Below, piece after piece: positions 51,905 through 61,149 of a DNA stretch of 64,000 nucleotides. Position 1 is the first letter of the stretch. Every line of letters starts with the position of its first letter. The stretch comes from Bacillota bacterium. GTDB lineage: Bacteria > Bacillota > Clostridia > Acetivibrionales > DTU013. Under the pieces are notes generated by a model that worked only from the letters and a program-made list of their open reading frames with translations, searched no databases and was not told the DNA's origin. The position numbers were made by a program, and so were the translations under genes. The stretch lies in NCBI GenBank assembly GCA_023426125.1, contig JAFABI010000012.1, positions 62,001 through 126,000 of the forward strand, read 5' to 3'.

Positions 51905-54179
51905 ATGCCAAAGGGTATTTTCAACAAGGCTTTACTTCAAATATTTATGGTTCTGATGATTATTATCGCTGTAATGTTCGTTTCGGACTATTATATCTAT
52001 AAGAATTCCATGGACGCCATGTTTGAACAGGCGGAAATGAACAACAGGCTGGTTGTCAGGGGAATTATCCAATCCTTTGAAGAAAGCTTTAAAGAAATAA
52101 ACAGCATCATTTATACGGTGGGGACGCTGCCCTACCGTGTGCATGACCCGGATGGGTATAAAAATATCGATATTAAAAACGCATATCTTTTAACGCAAAA
52201 TGTGCGGCAATTGATCTCTCAGGATTACATCCATGATTTTATTATTTTTTTCAGGGATTCCGACCTGGCGTTAACGTTAAGCGGTACCGAAAGCTTTACC
52301 GAGGTTTTCTCGAAAAAGTATAAAAACAGCAAATTTTCCCCTGAGTACTGGAAAAACTTTGCTGCTACAAGCCACCCCATGCAAATCATACCCTCCAACA
52401 GGTATTTTGACGGGTGGTCTTCCGGTGAAAAGGCCGAAAGGAATTTGCTTGCCATTGTCGCATCCAATCAGCTGAGCAATTCCCCGGCAAACATCGTCGT
52501 ATTTGTCGACCTGGCCAGGCTCTACCGGAAAGTGAATGAAGAAAGCATGATGCAGGGCGCTTCATTGATTGTCCTGGACAAGGATAAAAATGTAATTATC
52601 AGCACCGATGAGGATTATAGCATTGAAGGCCTGGAAAGCAATTTTTTCGATTCGGGCAGCGGGGCTACCTTTCAAAAAGGCAAATACAATTACAACTGGG
52701 TAAAATCGGAATATAATTCCTTCATCTATATCAATAAAGTGCCCAACCGCTACGAGGATGTCATATCGACGGTAAAAATAAACAAGAGGATCCTGCTGGT
52801 AACCACGATTGCCGGGCTATTTATCTCCCTCATCCTCAGCATGTATATTTACAGGCCGGTGAAAAAGCTGCTGCGGCTTGTCGGAATAAAAGACGAGGAG
52901 AAAAGACAAAACCATTACAAGCACATATTCAACAGCATTGAAAAAATGCAGCTGGAGAATAAACTGATCAGCAACCGGATGGACAATGTCAAAGAAGAAG
53001 TAATGCGGAGCATTTTTTTTAAAATGATTGATGACATAACCTTTTACAAGGATATGAAAGACCAGGTGGATATTTATTTTAAAGTAATATTCTCAAGCTG
53101 GCAGTACCTTATGCTGGCCTTTGACCTTGGACAGGGCATCCCTGCACCGGAAAATCCGGAACACTACCGCCCTTTATTCCTGCCGGAGGATATCAAAACG
53201 GGGATCCAGAAATCCCTGGAGCAGATAAAAAACGTATCCGTTGTGGTTATCCATCTGGAAAACATGCAGCTCATCGCTCTTGTCGGAGTCAAGGAACCCA
53301 CGAAGCGGGAAGCATTGTTAAGGGATATCAAGGCGGTCCGGGATCAGCTTCAAAGTACTCTGTTATCGGATTATCAGGTTTTGGTGGCTGTAAGCGGATA
53401 CTATGCCGAAGCCCGGAGCTGCAAAGAGGCATTTGAAAATATAAAAATGTATTTTGCATACCGCTCCATTACAAATACAAAAAACACTCATCGATCTGGA
53501 GAAAAACGAATACGTCTATGATGTTCACATGCCCCTGGATTTTGATGAAAAGCTGTCCAATTATATGCTGAGCGGGAATGCGGAGGAAAGCTTCCGGCTT
53601 GTAAGGCAAGTTATAAAAACCAATGAGGAAAACAACATCAGCTACATCAAATTCCATAATATTTTAACCGGCATTTTTAACAATATGATCAACATCCTGG
53701 TTTACCTGAAGGCGGACAGAGACGAAATCTTTTACTATGAGAAGGAGTTTCGGAGTATAACAAACAACCATTGCCATCCCGCGGAAATCACCGGATTTTT
53801 CAAAGACCTGATTGAGCAGGCAACGGACAGGGTCCGCGGTGGAAATCAGAACAAATTGAATAAGGACTTTGTCCTCCGATACGTTCAGCTCCACTATGCC
53901 GAAAACCTCTACCTTGACAAAATGGCAGAGGTCTTCAACACATCCTCCAAGTATTTTTCCAACTTTTTCAAGAGAACCTTCGGAATAAACTTTGTAGATT
54001 TTTTAAACAAGGAAAGAATCCATCATGCAAAGGAGTTGCTAAAGCATTCGGAAATCCCTGTCAGCACCATCGGTCAAAAGGTAGGGTATTTAAGCTCCAG
54101 TACTTTTGCCAGCACCTTCCGGAAATATTGCGGGATCACTCCTTCCGAATACAGAAAAGAATACAGGGACGGGAAGTAA
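51905..54179 (+). pseudogene. Membrane-anchored AraC-family sensor regulator, frame-broken
   Basis: A single gene of about 758 residues in two frames. The first (51905-53521) has a helix at about 9-27, an extracytoplasmic sensor domain and a second helix near 290-312. The second frame, entered near 53480, continues TLIDLEKNEYVYDVHMPLDF and ends with an AraC-type pair of helix-turn-helix motifs (LYLDKMAEVFNTSSKYFSNF, VSTIGQKVGYLSSSTFASTF). The change is +1 at an A6 tract; removing one A restores the frame. Such sensors usually control the linked sugar importer. Sequencing error or true mutation cannot be told apart here. Confidence 0.8.
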
Positions 54180-54207
54180 GCCATACCAGCGTCCGGTCTT
54201 TGTTTAT

Positions 54208-54252
54208 GGCTGTAAAGCATACAGTGTAGGGCGGCCATTGGCCGTCCGGTAG
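54208..54252. repeat. Family A left arm, copy 8
   Basis: GGCTGTAAAGCATACAGTGT then AGGGCGGCCATTGGCCGTCC matches the left half of the element, with an outer end like the other copies. The right half is not visible. It follows the sensor-regulator stop codon by 28 bases. Confidence 0.6.
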
Positions 54253-54296
54253 CTGTTTGATGCAGATGACATTCTGTGGGAAAGGCAGACAGCCCT

Positions 54297-55094
54297 TTAT
54301 ATGCTCAAATCCCTTCTCCTGTAACATATTACCGTCATACAGGAAAAGATTGCTATGATGATTGCCGACAAAAGGATAAACACAAGCTCAAAACCGGTCT
54401 CCGACAACAGCTTCGCAGCGTCAAAATACATAAATGGTGTCAGATATTGGAGAAAATCAATGCTGCCGTTCAATTCAACGGCTTTGTACAGGATAAAATC
54501 CAGCAGCAGGATCCCGGTGGCCACAGAAGCCGCCGCCCTTGGCCTTTTGCTGGCTGCGCCGATGCCTGAGCCCACCAGCATGAAGATAAGCTGCAAAATG
54601 AACATCCCCGCCATCAGCTTTGAAATATTCCCGGTCTCATCCGTTCCTTTGCTGTAATTGCCCACCATTGCCATGGAAATCAGGCATGTCACCAGGTTTA
54701 AAACAAGAATATTGACAAAAGCAGCCGCTAATTTGGACCGGACTATCCTTCCCCGTGACACCGGCTTTGCCAGAAGGAATTCGGAGGTTTTTTCCGCTTC
54801 CTCCTTGGAAATAATCGTCGCCCCCAGTACCGACGCATGTATCACCGCCATTATGACAAGATAGAGGAAAAGCGTGCCGAAAAAACCAATGGCGGTTGTC
54901 AAATCGAATGAGCCGAAGCCAAGGATTGTCCGGAGGGATTTCGGCAATTGGGCAACCAGTTCGTTCGCCGCCTGGCCCGAGGTGGAATAACCTTGAAACT
55001 TGGCCATTCCCGACGCAACCAGCAAAATTGAACCGATACACCATAGGATCAAGGATTTTCTGTTTGCCTTCATTTCTCTGATAAAAATATTCAT
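54297..55094 (-). CDS. ABC-2 type permease (second of pair)
   Basis: A 265-residue membrane protein with about six helices; start residues MNIFIREMKANRKS match those of the neighbouring permease (MNIFLHELKAYRKS), which supports ATG at 55094 over the GTG two codons earlier. The two permeases are related and probably form a heterodimer with the ATPase at 56077. Substrate unknown. Confidence 0.85.
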   Translation of the reverse strand: MNIFIREMKANRKSLILWCIGSILLVASGMAKFQGYSTSGQAANELVAQLPKSLRTILGFGSFDLTTAIGFFGTLFLYLVIMAVIHASVLGATIISKEEAEKTSEFLLAKPVSRGRIVRSKLAAAFVNILVLNLVTCLISMAMVGNYSKGTDETGNISKLMAGMFILQLIFMLVGSGIGAASKRPRAAASVATGILLLDFILYKAVELNGSIDFLQYLTPFMYFDAAKLLSETGFELVFILLSAIIIAIFSCMTVICYRRRDLSI

Positions 55095-55275
55095 AATCAC
55101 TTACATCCTTTCCTGTCCTTAAAAACAAAAAATTGTAAGGAGGCCGGCTTCCCTCCGGATACAGCAAAGAATCCCGGAAAAGAGACTTCCTTTTTCTCTT
55201 TGAGATCGCCACGCCGCTATTGTTCCCGGCGATGACAATTGCTTTTTTCATAAGTATTTTCCGGTTTCATTCCTC

Positions 55276-56073
55276 TCATACCGCGTGCACGTCCTTCCTG
55301 GAATACACCGCATAGCTTGCCGCAACAGCCGCAACGATGAACGCCGCGCCGGTTATAAGGTAAGGCGTCTCATAGGATGCATTTTTCAAAATATATACGG
55401 TATCAAAATACTTGAAAGGCGTAAGGTATCGGATTACCTTCTCTCCGAGAATGGAATCCAGCATGTTCAAGATGAAAAAGCCGAAAACTGTGCCAACCGA
55501 TACCGAGATGACGGACTTTATTTTCGACACCGCCGCCGAAAGCAGGATCCCCATTGCCAGAAAGATAAGCTGAAGGAAAAATAAAGTCACCGATACCATA
55601 AAGAAAAGCTTCATGTCCAGGTCTCCGGTGTTTAAAGCCAGCATCGTCAGCAGTGCAACTGCAACCAGTATGATATTTGTAAAGACAATGGACGTAAAAG
55701 CCGCCAGCAGCTTCGATGTCAGGATCCGCACCCTGCTTACCGGCTTGGTCATCAAAAAGTCCGCCGTCCTGTCCCTGATTTCCTTTGAAAGGATGGAAGT
55801 ACCGGTATTCATGGCCTGAATAGCTCCGCACAGAATGACATAAACCAGGATATACGCATAAAAGCCCAGGGGCGTAAGGAAATTCTCCATATAAATGCCA
55901 AACGCCTTCCTGAAAGCTTCGGGAAAGCCTTCCATGATCTTCATGGTGGCATTCACATCCCTGGCAAAAGCCGGGTACATGGCTAGAAAAAAGATGGTGA
56001 TGGCGGCAAGGGAACCGGCCCATATAAGCGTGGACTTTCTATATGCTTTTAGTTCATGAAGAAAAATGTTCAC
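55276..56073 (-). CDS. ABC-2 type permease (first of pair)
   Basis: A 265-residue membrane protein with six predicted helices and a SRVRILTSKLLAA segment at the family's usual place. Start is GTG at 56073, after GGGGGAATGAGC. It is 3 bases after the ATPase stop codon, so they are tightly coupled. About 180 bases separate it from the second permease, an unusual gap for such pairs. Confidence 0.85.
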   Translation of the reverse strand: MNIFLHELKAYRKSTLIWAGSLAAITIFFLAMYPAFARDVNATMKIMEGFPEAFRKAFGIYMENFLTPLGFYAYILVYVILCGAIQAMNTGTSILSKEIRDRTADFLMTKPVSRVRILTSKLLAAFTSIVFTNIILVAVALLTMLALNTGDLDMKLFFMVSVTLFFLQLIFLAMGILLSAAVSKIKSVISVSVGTVFGFFILNMLDSILGEKVIRYLTPFKYFDTVYILKNASYETPYLITGAAFIVAAVAASYAVYSRKDVHAV

Positions 56074-56076
56074 CGC

Positions 56077-56961
56077 TCATTCCCCCTTCTCATAATAATG
56101 CAGGAAGATTTCCTCCAGATCCATTTCTTCTATCCAGATGTTTGCTACCTCTGTTTCCGCCAATCTTTTCAACACCAGATTAATATTACCCTTAAACAGG
56201 AAGCTGGCAATATTTCCTTTCAGCTCCAGCTCATTGACGCCTTTAATATTGAAAAATTCCTTACCGGTGCCGGCTTTCAACTCTACCTTAAACCTTTTGT
56301 AATTGTCTTCCTTCATCGTGCTGATCTTTTCCAGCTTTATTATTCTGCCTTCCTTGATGATGGCCACACGGCTGCACAAACGCTGTACTTCGCTTAATAT
56401 GTGGGATGAAAGCAGGATTGCAGCGCCCTTTTTGTTCTCCTCCTGCAGCAGGTCAAAAAATTTCTGCTGCATCAGGGGATCCAGCCCGCCGGTAGGTTCG
56501 TCAAGGATGATGAGCTTCGGCTCATGCAGCAGTCCCTGCACAATCCCCACCTTCTTTTTATTGCCGTAGGACAGGTCGTCGATTCTTTTTTTCAGGTCCA
56601 GCTCCATTATTTCAGCCAATTCCCCGATCCTTTTGCTGCAGTCCTTCCTGTAAAAGCTTGCAGAATAGTTCAAAAGATCAATGACTTTCATCCTGTCATA
56701 ATAGAACACTTCCGAAGGCAGGTAACCTATATCCTTTTTTATCTCCGGGCCATACCTGATGCAATCCTTTCCGAAAATCGCGGCGCTGCCGCTCGTGGGA
56801 TAAATCAGCGACAGCAGCGTACGGATGGTTGTCGACTTGCCGGCGCCATTGGGACCGATAAAGCCGAATATTTCACCTTCTTCCACAGTAAAGCTGACAT
56901 CGATAATCCCTCTTGACCTGCCATAATATTTCGTCAGATTTTTTATTTCTATGATGCTCAC
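56077..56961 (-). CDS. ABC transporter ATP-binding protein
   Basis: A 294-residue ATPase. Walker A GPNGAGKST, signature LSYGNKKKVGIVQGL and Walker B LIILDEPTGGLDP are present, with a C-terminal extension of about 80 residues. GTG at 56961 follows GGGAGGGTACACC and gives the normal N-terminus (SIIEIKNLTKYYG); an open frame upstream has no such site. It works with the two ABC-2 permeases as an exporter. Confidence 0.92.
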   Translation of the reverse strand: MSIIEIKNLTKYYGRSRGIIDVSFTVEEGEIFGFIGPNGAGKSTTIRTLLSLIYPTSGSAAIFGKDCIRYGPEIKKDIGYLPSEVFYYDRMKVIDLLNYSASFYRKDCSKRIGELAEIMELDLKKRIDDLSYGNKKKVGIVQGLLHEPKLIILDEPTGGLDPLMQQKFFDLLQEENKKGAAILLSSHILSEVQRLCSRVAIIKEGRIIKLEKISTMKEDNYKRFKVELKAGTGKEFFNIKGVNELELKGNIASFLFKGNINLVLKRLAETEVANIWIEEMDLEEIFLHYYEKGE

Positions 56962-57002
56962 GGTGTACCCTCCCGTCTGATTTTGTTGTTCATACGCCAT
57001 CA

Positions 57003-57266
57003 TTATTTATAAAAGCTTTTTTTCAATATATCCAGGTATGGATCAAAGCCGGCGAGGATCTCATTATAATCCCGCTCCAGGTCCCTGGAATGCTTCAGCT
57101 TCACCTGTTCCTTCATGGCAAAGCCTTCCGTCGTCCAGGCGATGATTTCCATCGCTTTTCCGATATCAATCCCTTCCTTGAAGAGCGAATAATCAATATT
57201 TTTATATACTTTGCCATACCCGCTTTGAAGCAGCTCATTGTCCCTTTTTAGTATGTCAAAAAGCAC
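57003..57266 (-). pseudogene. C-terminal remnant of a TetR-family regulator
   Basis: An 87-residue frame matching the last part of TetR regulators that precede ABC-2 exporters: FKEGIDIGKAMEIIAWTTEG and the following helix. The DNA-binding N-terminus is missing and no good ribosome site precedes the frame. Upstream DNA to 57389 holds nothing recognisable. The exporter has therefore probably lost its own repressor. Confidence 0.6.
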
Positions 57267-57389
57267 CCCTGCAGGTAACTTCTACAGAGGTATTTTGTTC
57301 TTCGGACTGCAAGGTATTAAATTCGTTGGTCGAATTTGAATTACGCGTGTGCACCAAATTCCTTTAACGTTAAAATATTTTACGTGTTT

Positions 57390-58643
57390 TCACTTTCCTG
57401 TAGCAATGCTCCGGGAATCATCCACGCTTTCATTCCCTTCTATTTCCGTATTTTCCATTGTGAGTACCGCCGGATCGGAAGCAAGCTCCGGATAAGAATT
57501 GTTATAAATCCTTGAGTTTTTAACAGCGATTTTGCTTAGACTGAAACTAAAGAAATACCCGGCTCCAATTTTATTGTCGGTAAAATCACAAGCGTCGAAG
57601 GACAAACTGCTGTTATTTGTTGCTTCAATACCGTAGGAATATCCCTGGTTACCGGAAAAAGCACTTTTATAAAAGCCAATGTCCTTGGAATTGTTAAGGA
57701 TCATGATAGCGGTATTGCAATCCCTGATCGTAGAATTCGCAAACAGCAAAGTGTTTACATTGTTCAAGGTTAAGCCATTAATGCCGCAGCCGTACAAATC
57801 AGAGTCCAGGATGCTTATATTGCCGCCCCCGTCAAAAACCAGTACCCCTCCCGCACATTCTCCCTGCTCAGGCGTATGTCCGGTTTTTATGTTCTTGATG
57901 GTGATATTGTTTGAATCCCTGAAGCTGAATACATTGGCATATCTTGGCTCGACAACTATCTCGGCCGGCGTATCCCCTTCCCCTTCCATGGTTAAGTTTT
58001 CTACCCCTTTGATTACCAACTGGTTTCCGTCAAAAACGCTTTCCCAGAATATATTATTCTCGGTATACTCCTGCTTTACTTTGGATAGGTTATATACGCC
58101 CTTTTTCAGGATGATTTTCGTATCCGAACCCATAGCCGCAACCAGTTCATCCGCACTATCTACAATTACTTGTTTGGGATCGTTGATGATGATGCTTTTG
58201 GTACTGTTATCCCATTTTACAATTTTCCCCAGGCTCTGTGCTACAAATCTGGCAGGTATGTAAGTCCTTCCGTTTTTGCTGTACCCGACCGGCGGAACAT
58301 CCAGTTGGATGGGGACGTCGTTTAAATAGGCCACATTGCTGCCCTGAAACAATTTTACTTTCGTTGAATCCTTTATAATTGTTATGCTTTTCTCCGAACC
58401 ATTCCAGATAATATGCTCATTGTCATTCTGTACGCCGAGATTTGTCAACAGCACCCGTAAAGGCAGCAGATTTCTACCTTTTGACGCAATGATGACATCA
58501 TCAAACACAATATTCTTTCCATTGATGATTACCTTTATTTGCGGTACTTCGACAATGCCGTCGTCTGCGTAAACTGCGGCAGGAAAAACAGAAAACAAAA
58601 ACAAAGCAGAAAAAATCATTGCGAAAAATTTTCGAATATGCAT
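57390..58643 (-). CDS. Secreted protein: copper-amine-oxidase-like N-domain plus beta-helix
   Basis: A 417-residue exported protein. A signal peptide (FFAMIFSALFLFSVFPAAVYA, about 5-27) is followed by a copper-amine-oxidase N-terminal-like domain (VIINGKNIVFDDV, RNLLPLRVLL, NGRTYIPARFVAQSLGKIV, about 35-155). After this comes a right-handed beta-helix of the NosD type (about 220-400: NNITIKNIKTGH, LNNSKDIGF and NNSSLSFDACDFTDN rungs). The first domain is common in clostridial surface proteins and binds no copper by itself; the beta-helix may bind or modify polysaccharide. Catalytic residues are not evident. ATG at 58643 is preferred. Confidence 0.75.
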   Translation of the reverse strand: MHIRKFFAMIFSALFLFSVFPAAVYADDGIVEVPQIKVIINGKNIVFDDVIIASKGRNLLPLRVLLTNLGVQNDNEHIIWNGSEKSITIIKDSTKVKLFQGSNVAYLNDVPIQLDVPPVGYSKNGRTYIPARFVAQSLGKIVKWDNSTKSIIINDPKQVIVDSADELVAAMGSDTKIILKKGVYNLSKVKQEYTENNIFWESVFDGNQLVIKGVENLTMEGEGDTPAEIVVEPRYANVFSFRDSNNITIKNIKTGHTPEQGECAGGVLVFDGGGNISILDSDLYGCGINGLTLNNVNTLLFANSTIRDCNTAIMILNNSKDIGFYKSAFSGNQGYSYGIEATNNSSLSFDACDFTDNKIGAGYFFSFSLSKIAVKNSRIYNNSYPELASDPAVLTMENTEIEGNESVDDSRSIATGK

Positions 58644-58726
58644 CGCGTTATCGCTCCCTTCCAACTATTACTATATTATAACATAATCAATACAAGATCC
58701 ATGTACAAATGGTTAATTTGACGCTA

Positions 58727-58765
58727 TAAAAGAATTATGGCACGGAAGATCCGTAAAGGCGGCCA
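58727..58765. repeat. Degenerate family A arm, copy 9
   Basis: TAAAAGAATTATGGCACGGA and then ATCCGTAAAGGCGGCCATC resemble the left half of the element with several changes. There is no coding sequence from 58665 to 58920. Confidence 0.4.
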
Positions 58766-58833
58766 TCAGTCAACGATCTTTAATGAAACAGAACAAAATT
58801 GCACAGCCTGGATTTACACAAAGAAAAATGTCC

Positions 58834-58881
58834 CAAATAAGAGAACCGGCATAAAAAGTGCTGCGCCGGTTCTCTTATTTG
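58834..58881 (-). terminator. Strong intrinsic terminator after the XylA-like gene
   Basis: CAAATAAGAGAACCGGC (58834-58850) is the reverse complement of 58865-58881, a perfect 17-bp stem. On the minus strand it is followed by GGACATTTTTCTTTG, with a T-run. It lies 40 bases beyond the stop codon. Confidence 0.8.
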
Positions 58882-58920
58882 CATATTCATCTGTTTTTAC
58901 AAAGCGTGGCAGTCCCTTGC

Positions 58921-59952
58921 CTATTTTGTCATAAGCAATTCCATCACATACATTTCCAGGGCCTCGTAATCCCTTTCCCCCACGCATTTTTTCTGGAATT
59001 CATAATCGAATTTCTTCGCTTTCTCTTCCAGCATTTTGGCTATTTTTAAGCTGTTCTCCAGATGTCTGTAGCTGTTTTCCAGCTTCTGCGTCCTCATCGC
59101 CTTGACATCCAATCCGATGTACTCGCCGTTGGCGCCGTAGTTGTTCTCCACCAGCACCTTGATCTGATTGAAGGCCTGGCGGAGGTTTTCCACACCGAAG
59201 GCCTTGTCCTGGTCATATTTCATCCCATTCTGGTCGTTTAGGTGCACGCCCCACAGCTTGCCCATGGCCAGGCCGAAGGATATTTCATTTGCAGGGTCCA
59301 GACCGGCAAGGATAGCATGGGCCGATTCCAGCAGCCCACCCACCCTCGACGGGTCGATGGTTGCCGCCGAGACTCCCATGACATGTCCGATGGTTCCGCA
59401 GAAGCTCCTGTCAATGGGCTCGTTTGGCTTGGGTTCGATGAGTATCTTCACGTTTTTATCATATTCCAGCATCTTGTTGATTGAATCGATCAGTCTTTTT
59501 ACACCTTCCACCGCACTTTTGCTTTCCGCGCACAGCGTTCCTTCCCTGGCAAGCCAGAGAACGATTTTGTCGCAGCCCAGCTCGTTGGCTATGTCAATGG
59601 ACCGGTATGACCTCCACATTGCAAACTCCCTGTCCTCCTTGCTGTTGGAAGTAAAGCCGCCATCGGCCGTCCTGGGGTCCATCCACAGCCTGGGCGCAAC
59701 AAATTCCGCAGCCAGGCCGTTGTTATCCAGTATCTTTTTTACGGCTTTCGCTTTTGCTTTAATCTCCGAATCCTTCAAATCGTTCATATCGGGTACTGCA
59801 TCATCATCATGGAACTGGACTGCGTCGAAACCGATTGCCTTAAATCTTGCAACCTTCTTTTCAAAGGCGATGGAGCTTCTGACCTCCGGTCCGAATGCAT
59901 CGGCGCCTTCGTGAACATTCCAGGGTCCTACCGAAAACTTGAATTGTGACAT
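58921..59952 (-). CDS. Xylose isomerase-like TIM barrel protein
   Basis: A 343-residue protein of the xylose isomerase-like barrel family, similar in style to short class I isomerases: KFSVGPWNVHEGADAFG, AVQFHDDDAVP, APRLWMDPRTADGGFTS, ILIEPKPNEPIDRSF and HLNDQNGMKYDQDKAFG. Candidate metal ligands are the Glu in IEPKPNEP and Asp/His residues in the last motif. It probably isomerises an aldose or cyclitol-like intermediate. It is the last gene of a set with Gfo/Idh/MocA and Hyi-like genes and carries a strong ribosome site. Confidence 0.78.
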   Translation of the reverse strand: MSQFKFSVGPWNVHEGADAFGPEVRSSIAFEKKVARFKAIGFDAVQFHDDDAVPDMNDLKDSEIKAKAKAVKKILDNNGLAAEFVAPRLWMDPRTADGGFTSNSKEDREFAMWRSYRSIDIANELGCDKIVLWLAREGTLCAESKSAVEGVKRLIDSINKMLEYDKNVKILIEPKPNEPIDRSFCGTIGHVMGVSAATIDPSRVGGLLESAHAILAGLDPANEISFGLAMGKLWGVHLNDQNGMKYDQDKAFGVENLRQAFNQIKVLVENNYGANGEYIGLDVKAMRTQKLENSYRHLENSLKIAKMLEEKAKKFDYEFQKKCVGERDYEALEMYVMELLMTK

Positions 59953-59973
59953 ATTCTCTACCTCCCGTTAAAT

Positions 59974-61125
59974 TTACACCTTCACCCACTGCCTGGCAGC
60001 ATTGCTTTTCAAAATGGCTTCCGTTAGCTTGATAATATAGTGACCGTCATTAAAGGTGGCAAAGTCACATGGGTCCTTGCCCATCACCTTGCCGTCCGTG
60101 ATATATTTGTAAAAGCTGTAGACATTGTTGCGCATGGCGTCATTCCAGCCTTCAGGATGTCCCGCGGCCAGATAGGTATACTGCCTTGCATCCGGCGCCA
60201 TCAATTGCGGATTCCTCATCACAAGCCTGTTATCGCAGTCCCTGAAGCCCATCCACATCTGGTCGGCCATTTCCTGGTTCCAGTAAAGTGAGGCGCTTGT
60301 TCCGTTGATTTCCAGATCAAGGCGGCATTTCCTGCCCGCGCTGACCTCCGAAGCGCAGAATACGCCGTGAGCGCCGTTATCCAGCTTGACAAGCACAGCT
60401 CCCCAGTCCTCGGTCTTTATTTCCTTATCCTCGTATTCCGCATTGGCATTGGTGGAGAAGGTTTCCACCTGGCCTTTGGCTTTTTTCCGGACAGGGATGG
60501 TTGTTACCAGGTCTGCGCAGACCTCGGTTATTTTTGCACCGGTGACCGTCTGTACGGCATCCATCCAATGTGAACCGATATCGGCAATGCATCTGGACGG
60601 CCCGTTTATTTCCGGTTCGATCCTCCAGTTATAGTCCGTCTCCAAAAGCAGCCAATCCTGCAGGTAAGACCCGTGTACCAGCTTTACATCCCCTATTTCA
60701 CCATTCTTCACCTTGTGCTTCATATCCTGGACCAGGGGATTCATTCTGTAATTGAAATTGATGCCGCTTACAACGCCGGGATATTCCTCAAGGAGCTTCA
60801 ACATCGCCGCCGATTCCTCGCTGGACCTTGCCAACGGTTTCTCGGAGAACACATGCTTGCCGGCTTTAATAATCTTTTCATTTATTTCCTTGTGTAGATT
60901 ATTGGGCGTGCAGTTGTGGACAACCTGGATATCCGGGTCGGCAAGGAATTCATCTACAGTTTTGTAGCATTTGGGTATGTAAAATTCATCCGCCTTCTTT
61001 TTGGCAAGCTCATAATTTACATCGGCCACTGCAACCAGATCGGCAAATCCGATTCTGCGTATGGCTTCAATATGGCTCACGCCAATAAAGCCCATTCCGA
61101 TGATTCCGGCTTTTATTCTTGACAT
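59974..61125 (-). CDS. Gfo/Idh/MocA-family oxidoreductase
   Basis: A 383-residue dehydrogenase. The N-terminal Rossmann motif GIIGMGFIGVSHIEA (about 8-22), the EKPLA lysine motif (Lys about 96) and the larger C-terminal beta domain are typical. These enzymes oxidise or epimerise sugars and inositols with NAD. It lies 21 bases before the XylA-like gene and 24 after the Hyi-like gene in one unit. The substrate is not readable from the sequence. Confidence 0.9.
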   Translation of the reverse strand: MSRIKAGIIGMGFIGVSHIEAIRRIGFADLVAVADVNYELAKKKADEFYIPKCYKTVDEFLADPDIQVVHNCTPNNLHKEINEKIIKAGKHVFSEKPLARSSEESAAMLKLLEEYPGVVSGINFNYRMNPLVQDMKHKVKNGEIGDVKLVHGSYLQDWLLLETDYNWRIEPEINGPSRCIADIGSHWMDAVQTVTGAKITEVCADLVTTIPVRKKAKGQVETFSTNANAEYEDKEIKTEDWGAVLVKLDNGAHGVFCASEVSAGRKCRLDLEINGTSASLYWNQEMADQMWMGFRDCDNRLVMRNPQLMAPDARQYTYLAAGHPEGWNDAMRNNVYSFYKYITDGKVMGKDPCDFATFNDGHYIIKLTEAILKSNAARQWVKV

Positions 61126-61149
61126 GGCTCTCTCCTTTCAAATAACGCC

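Noticed and set aside
53475..53490. A AAA AAC slippery site as programmed -1 frameshift
   Set aside because: The heptamer is in the right phase for -1 slippage, but the downstream coding frame is +1, so it would not join the two halves.
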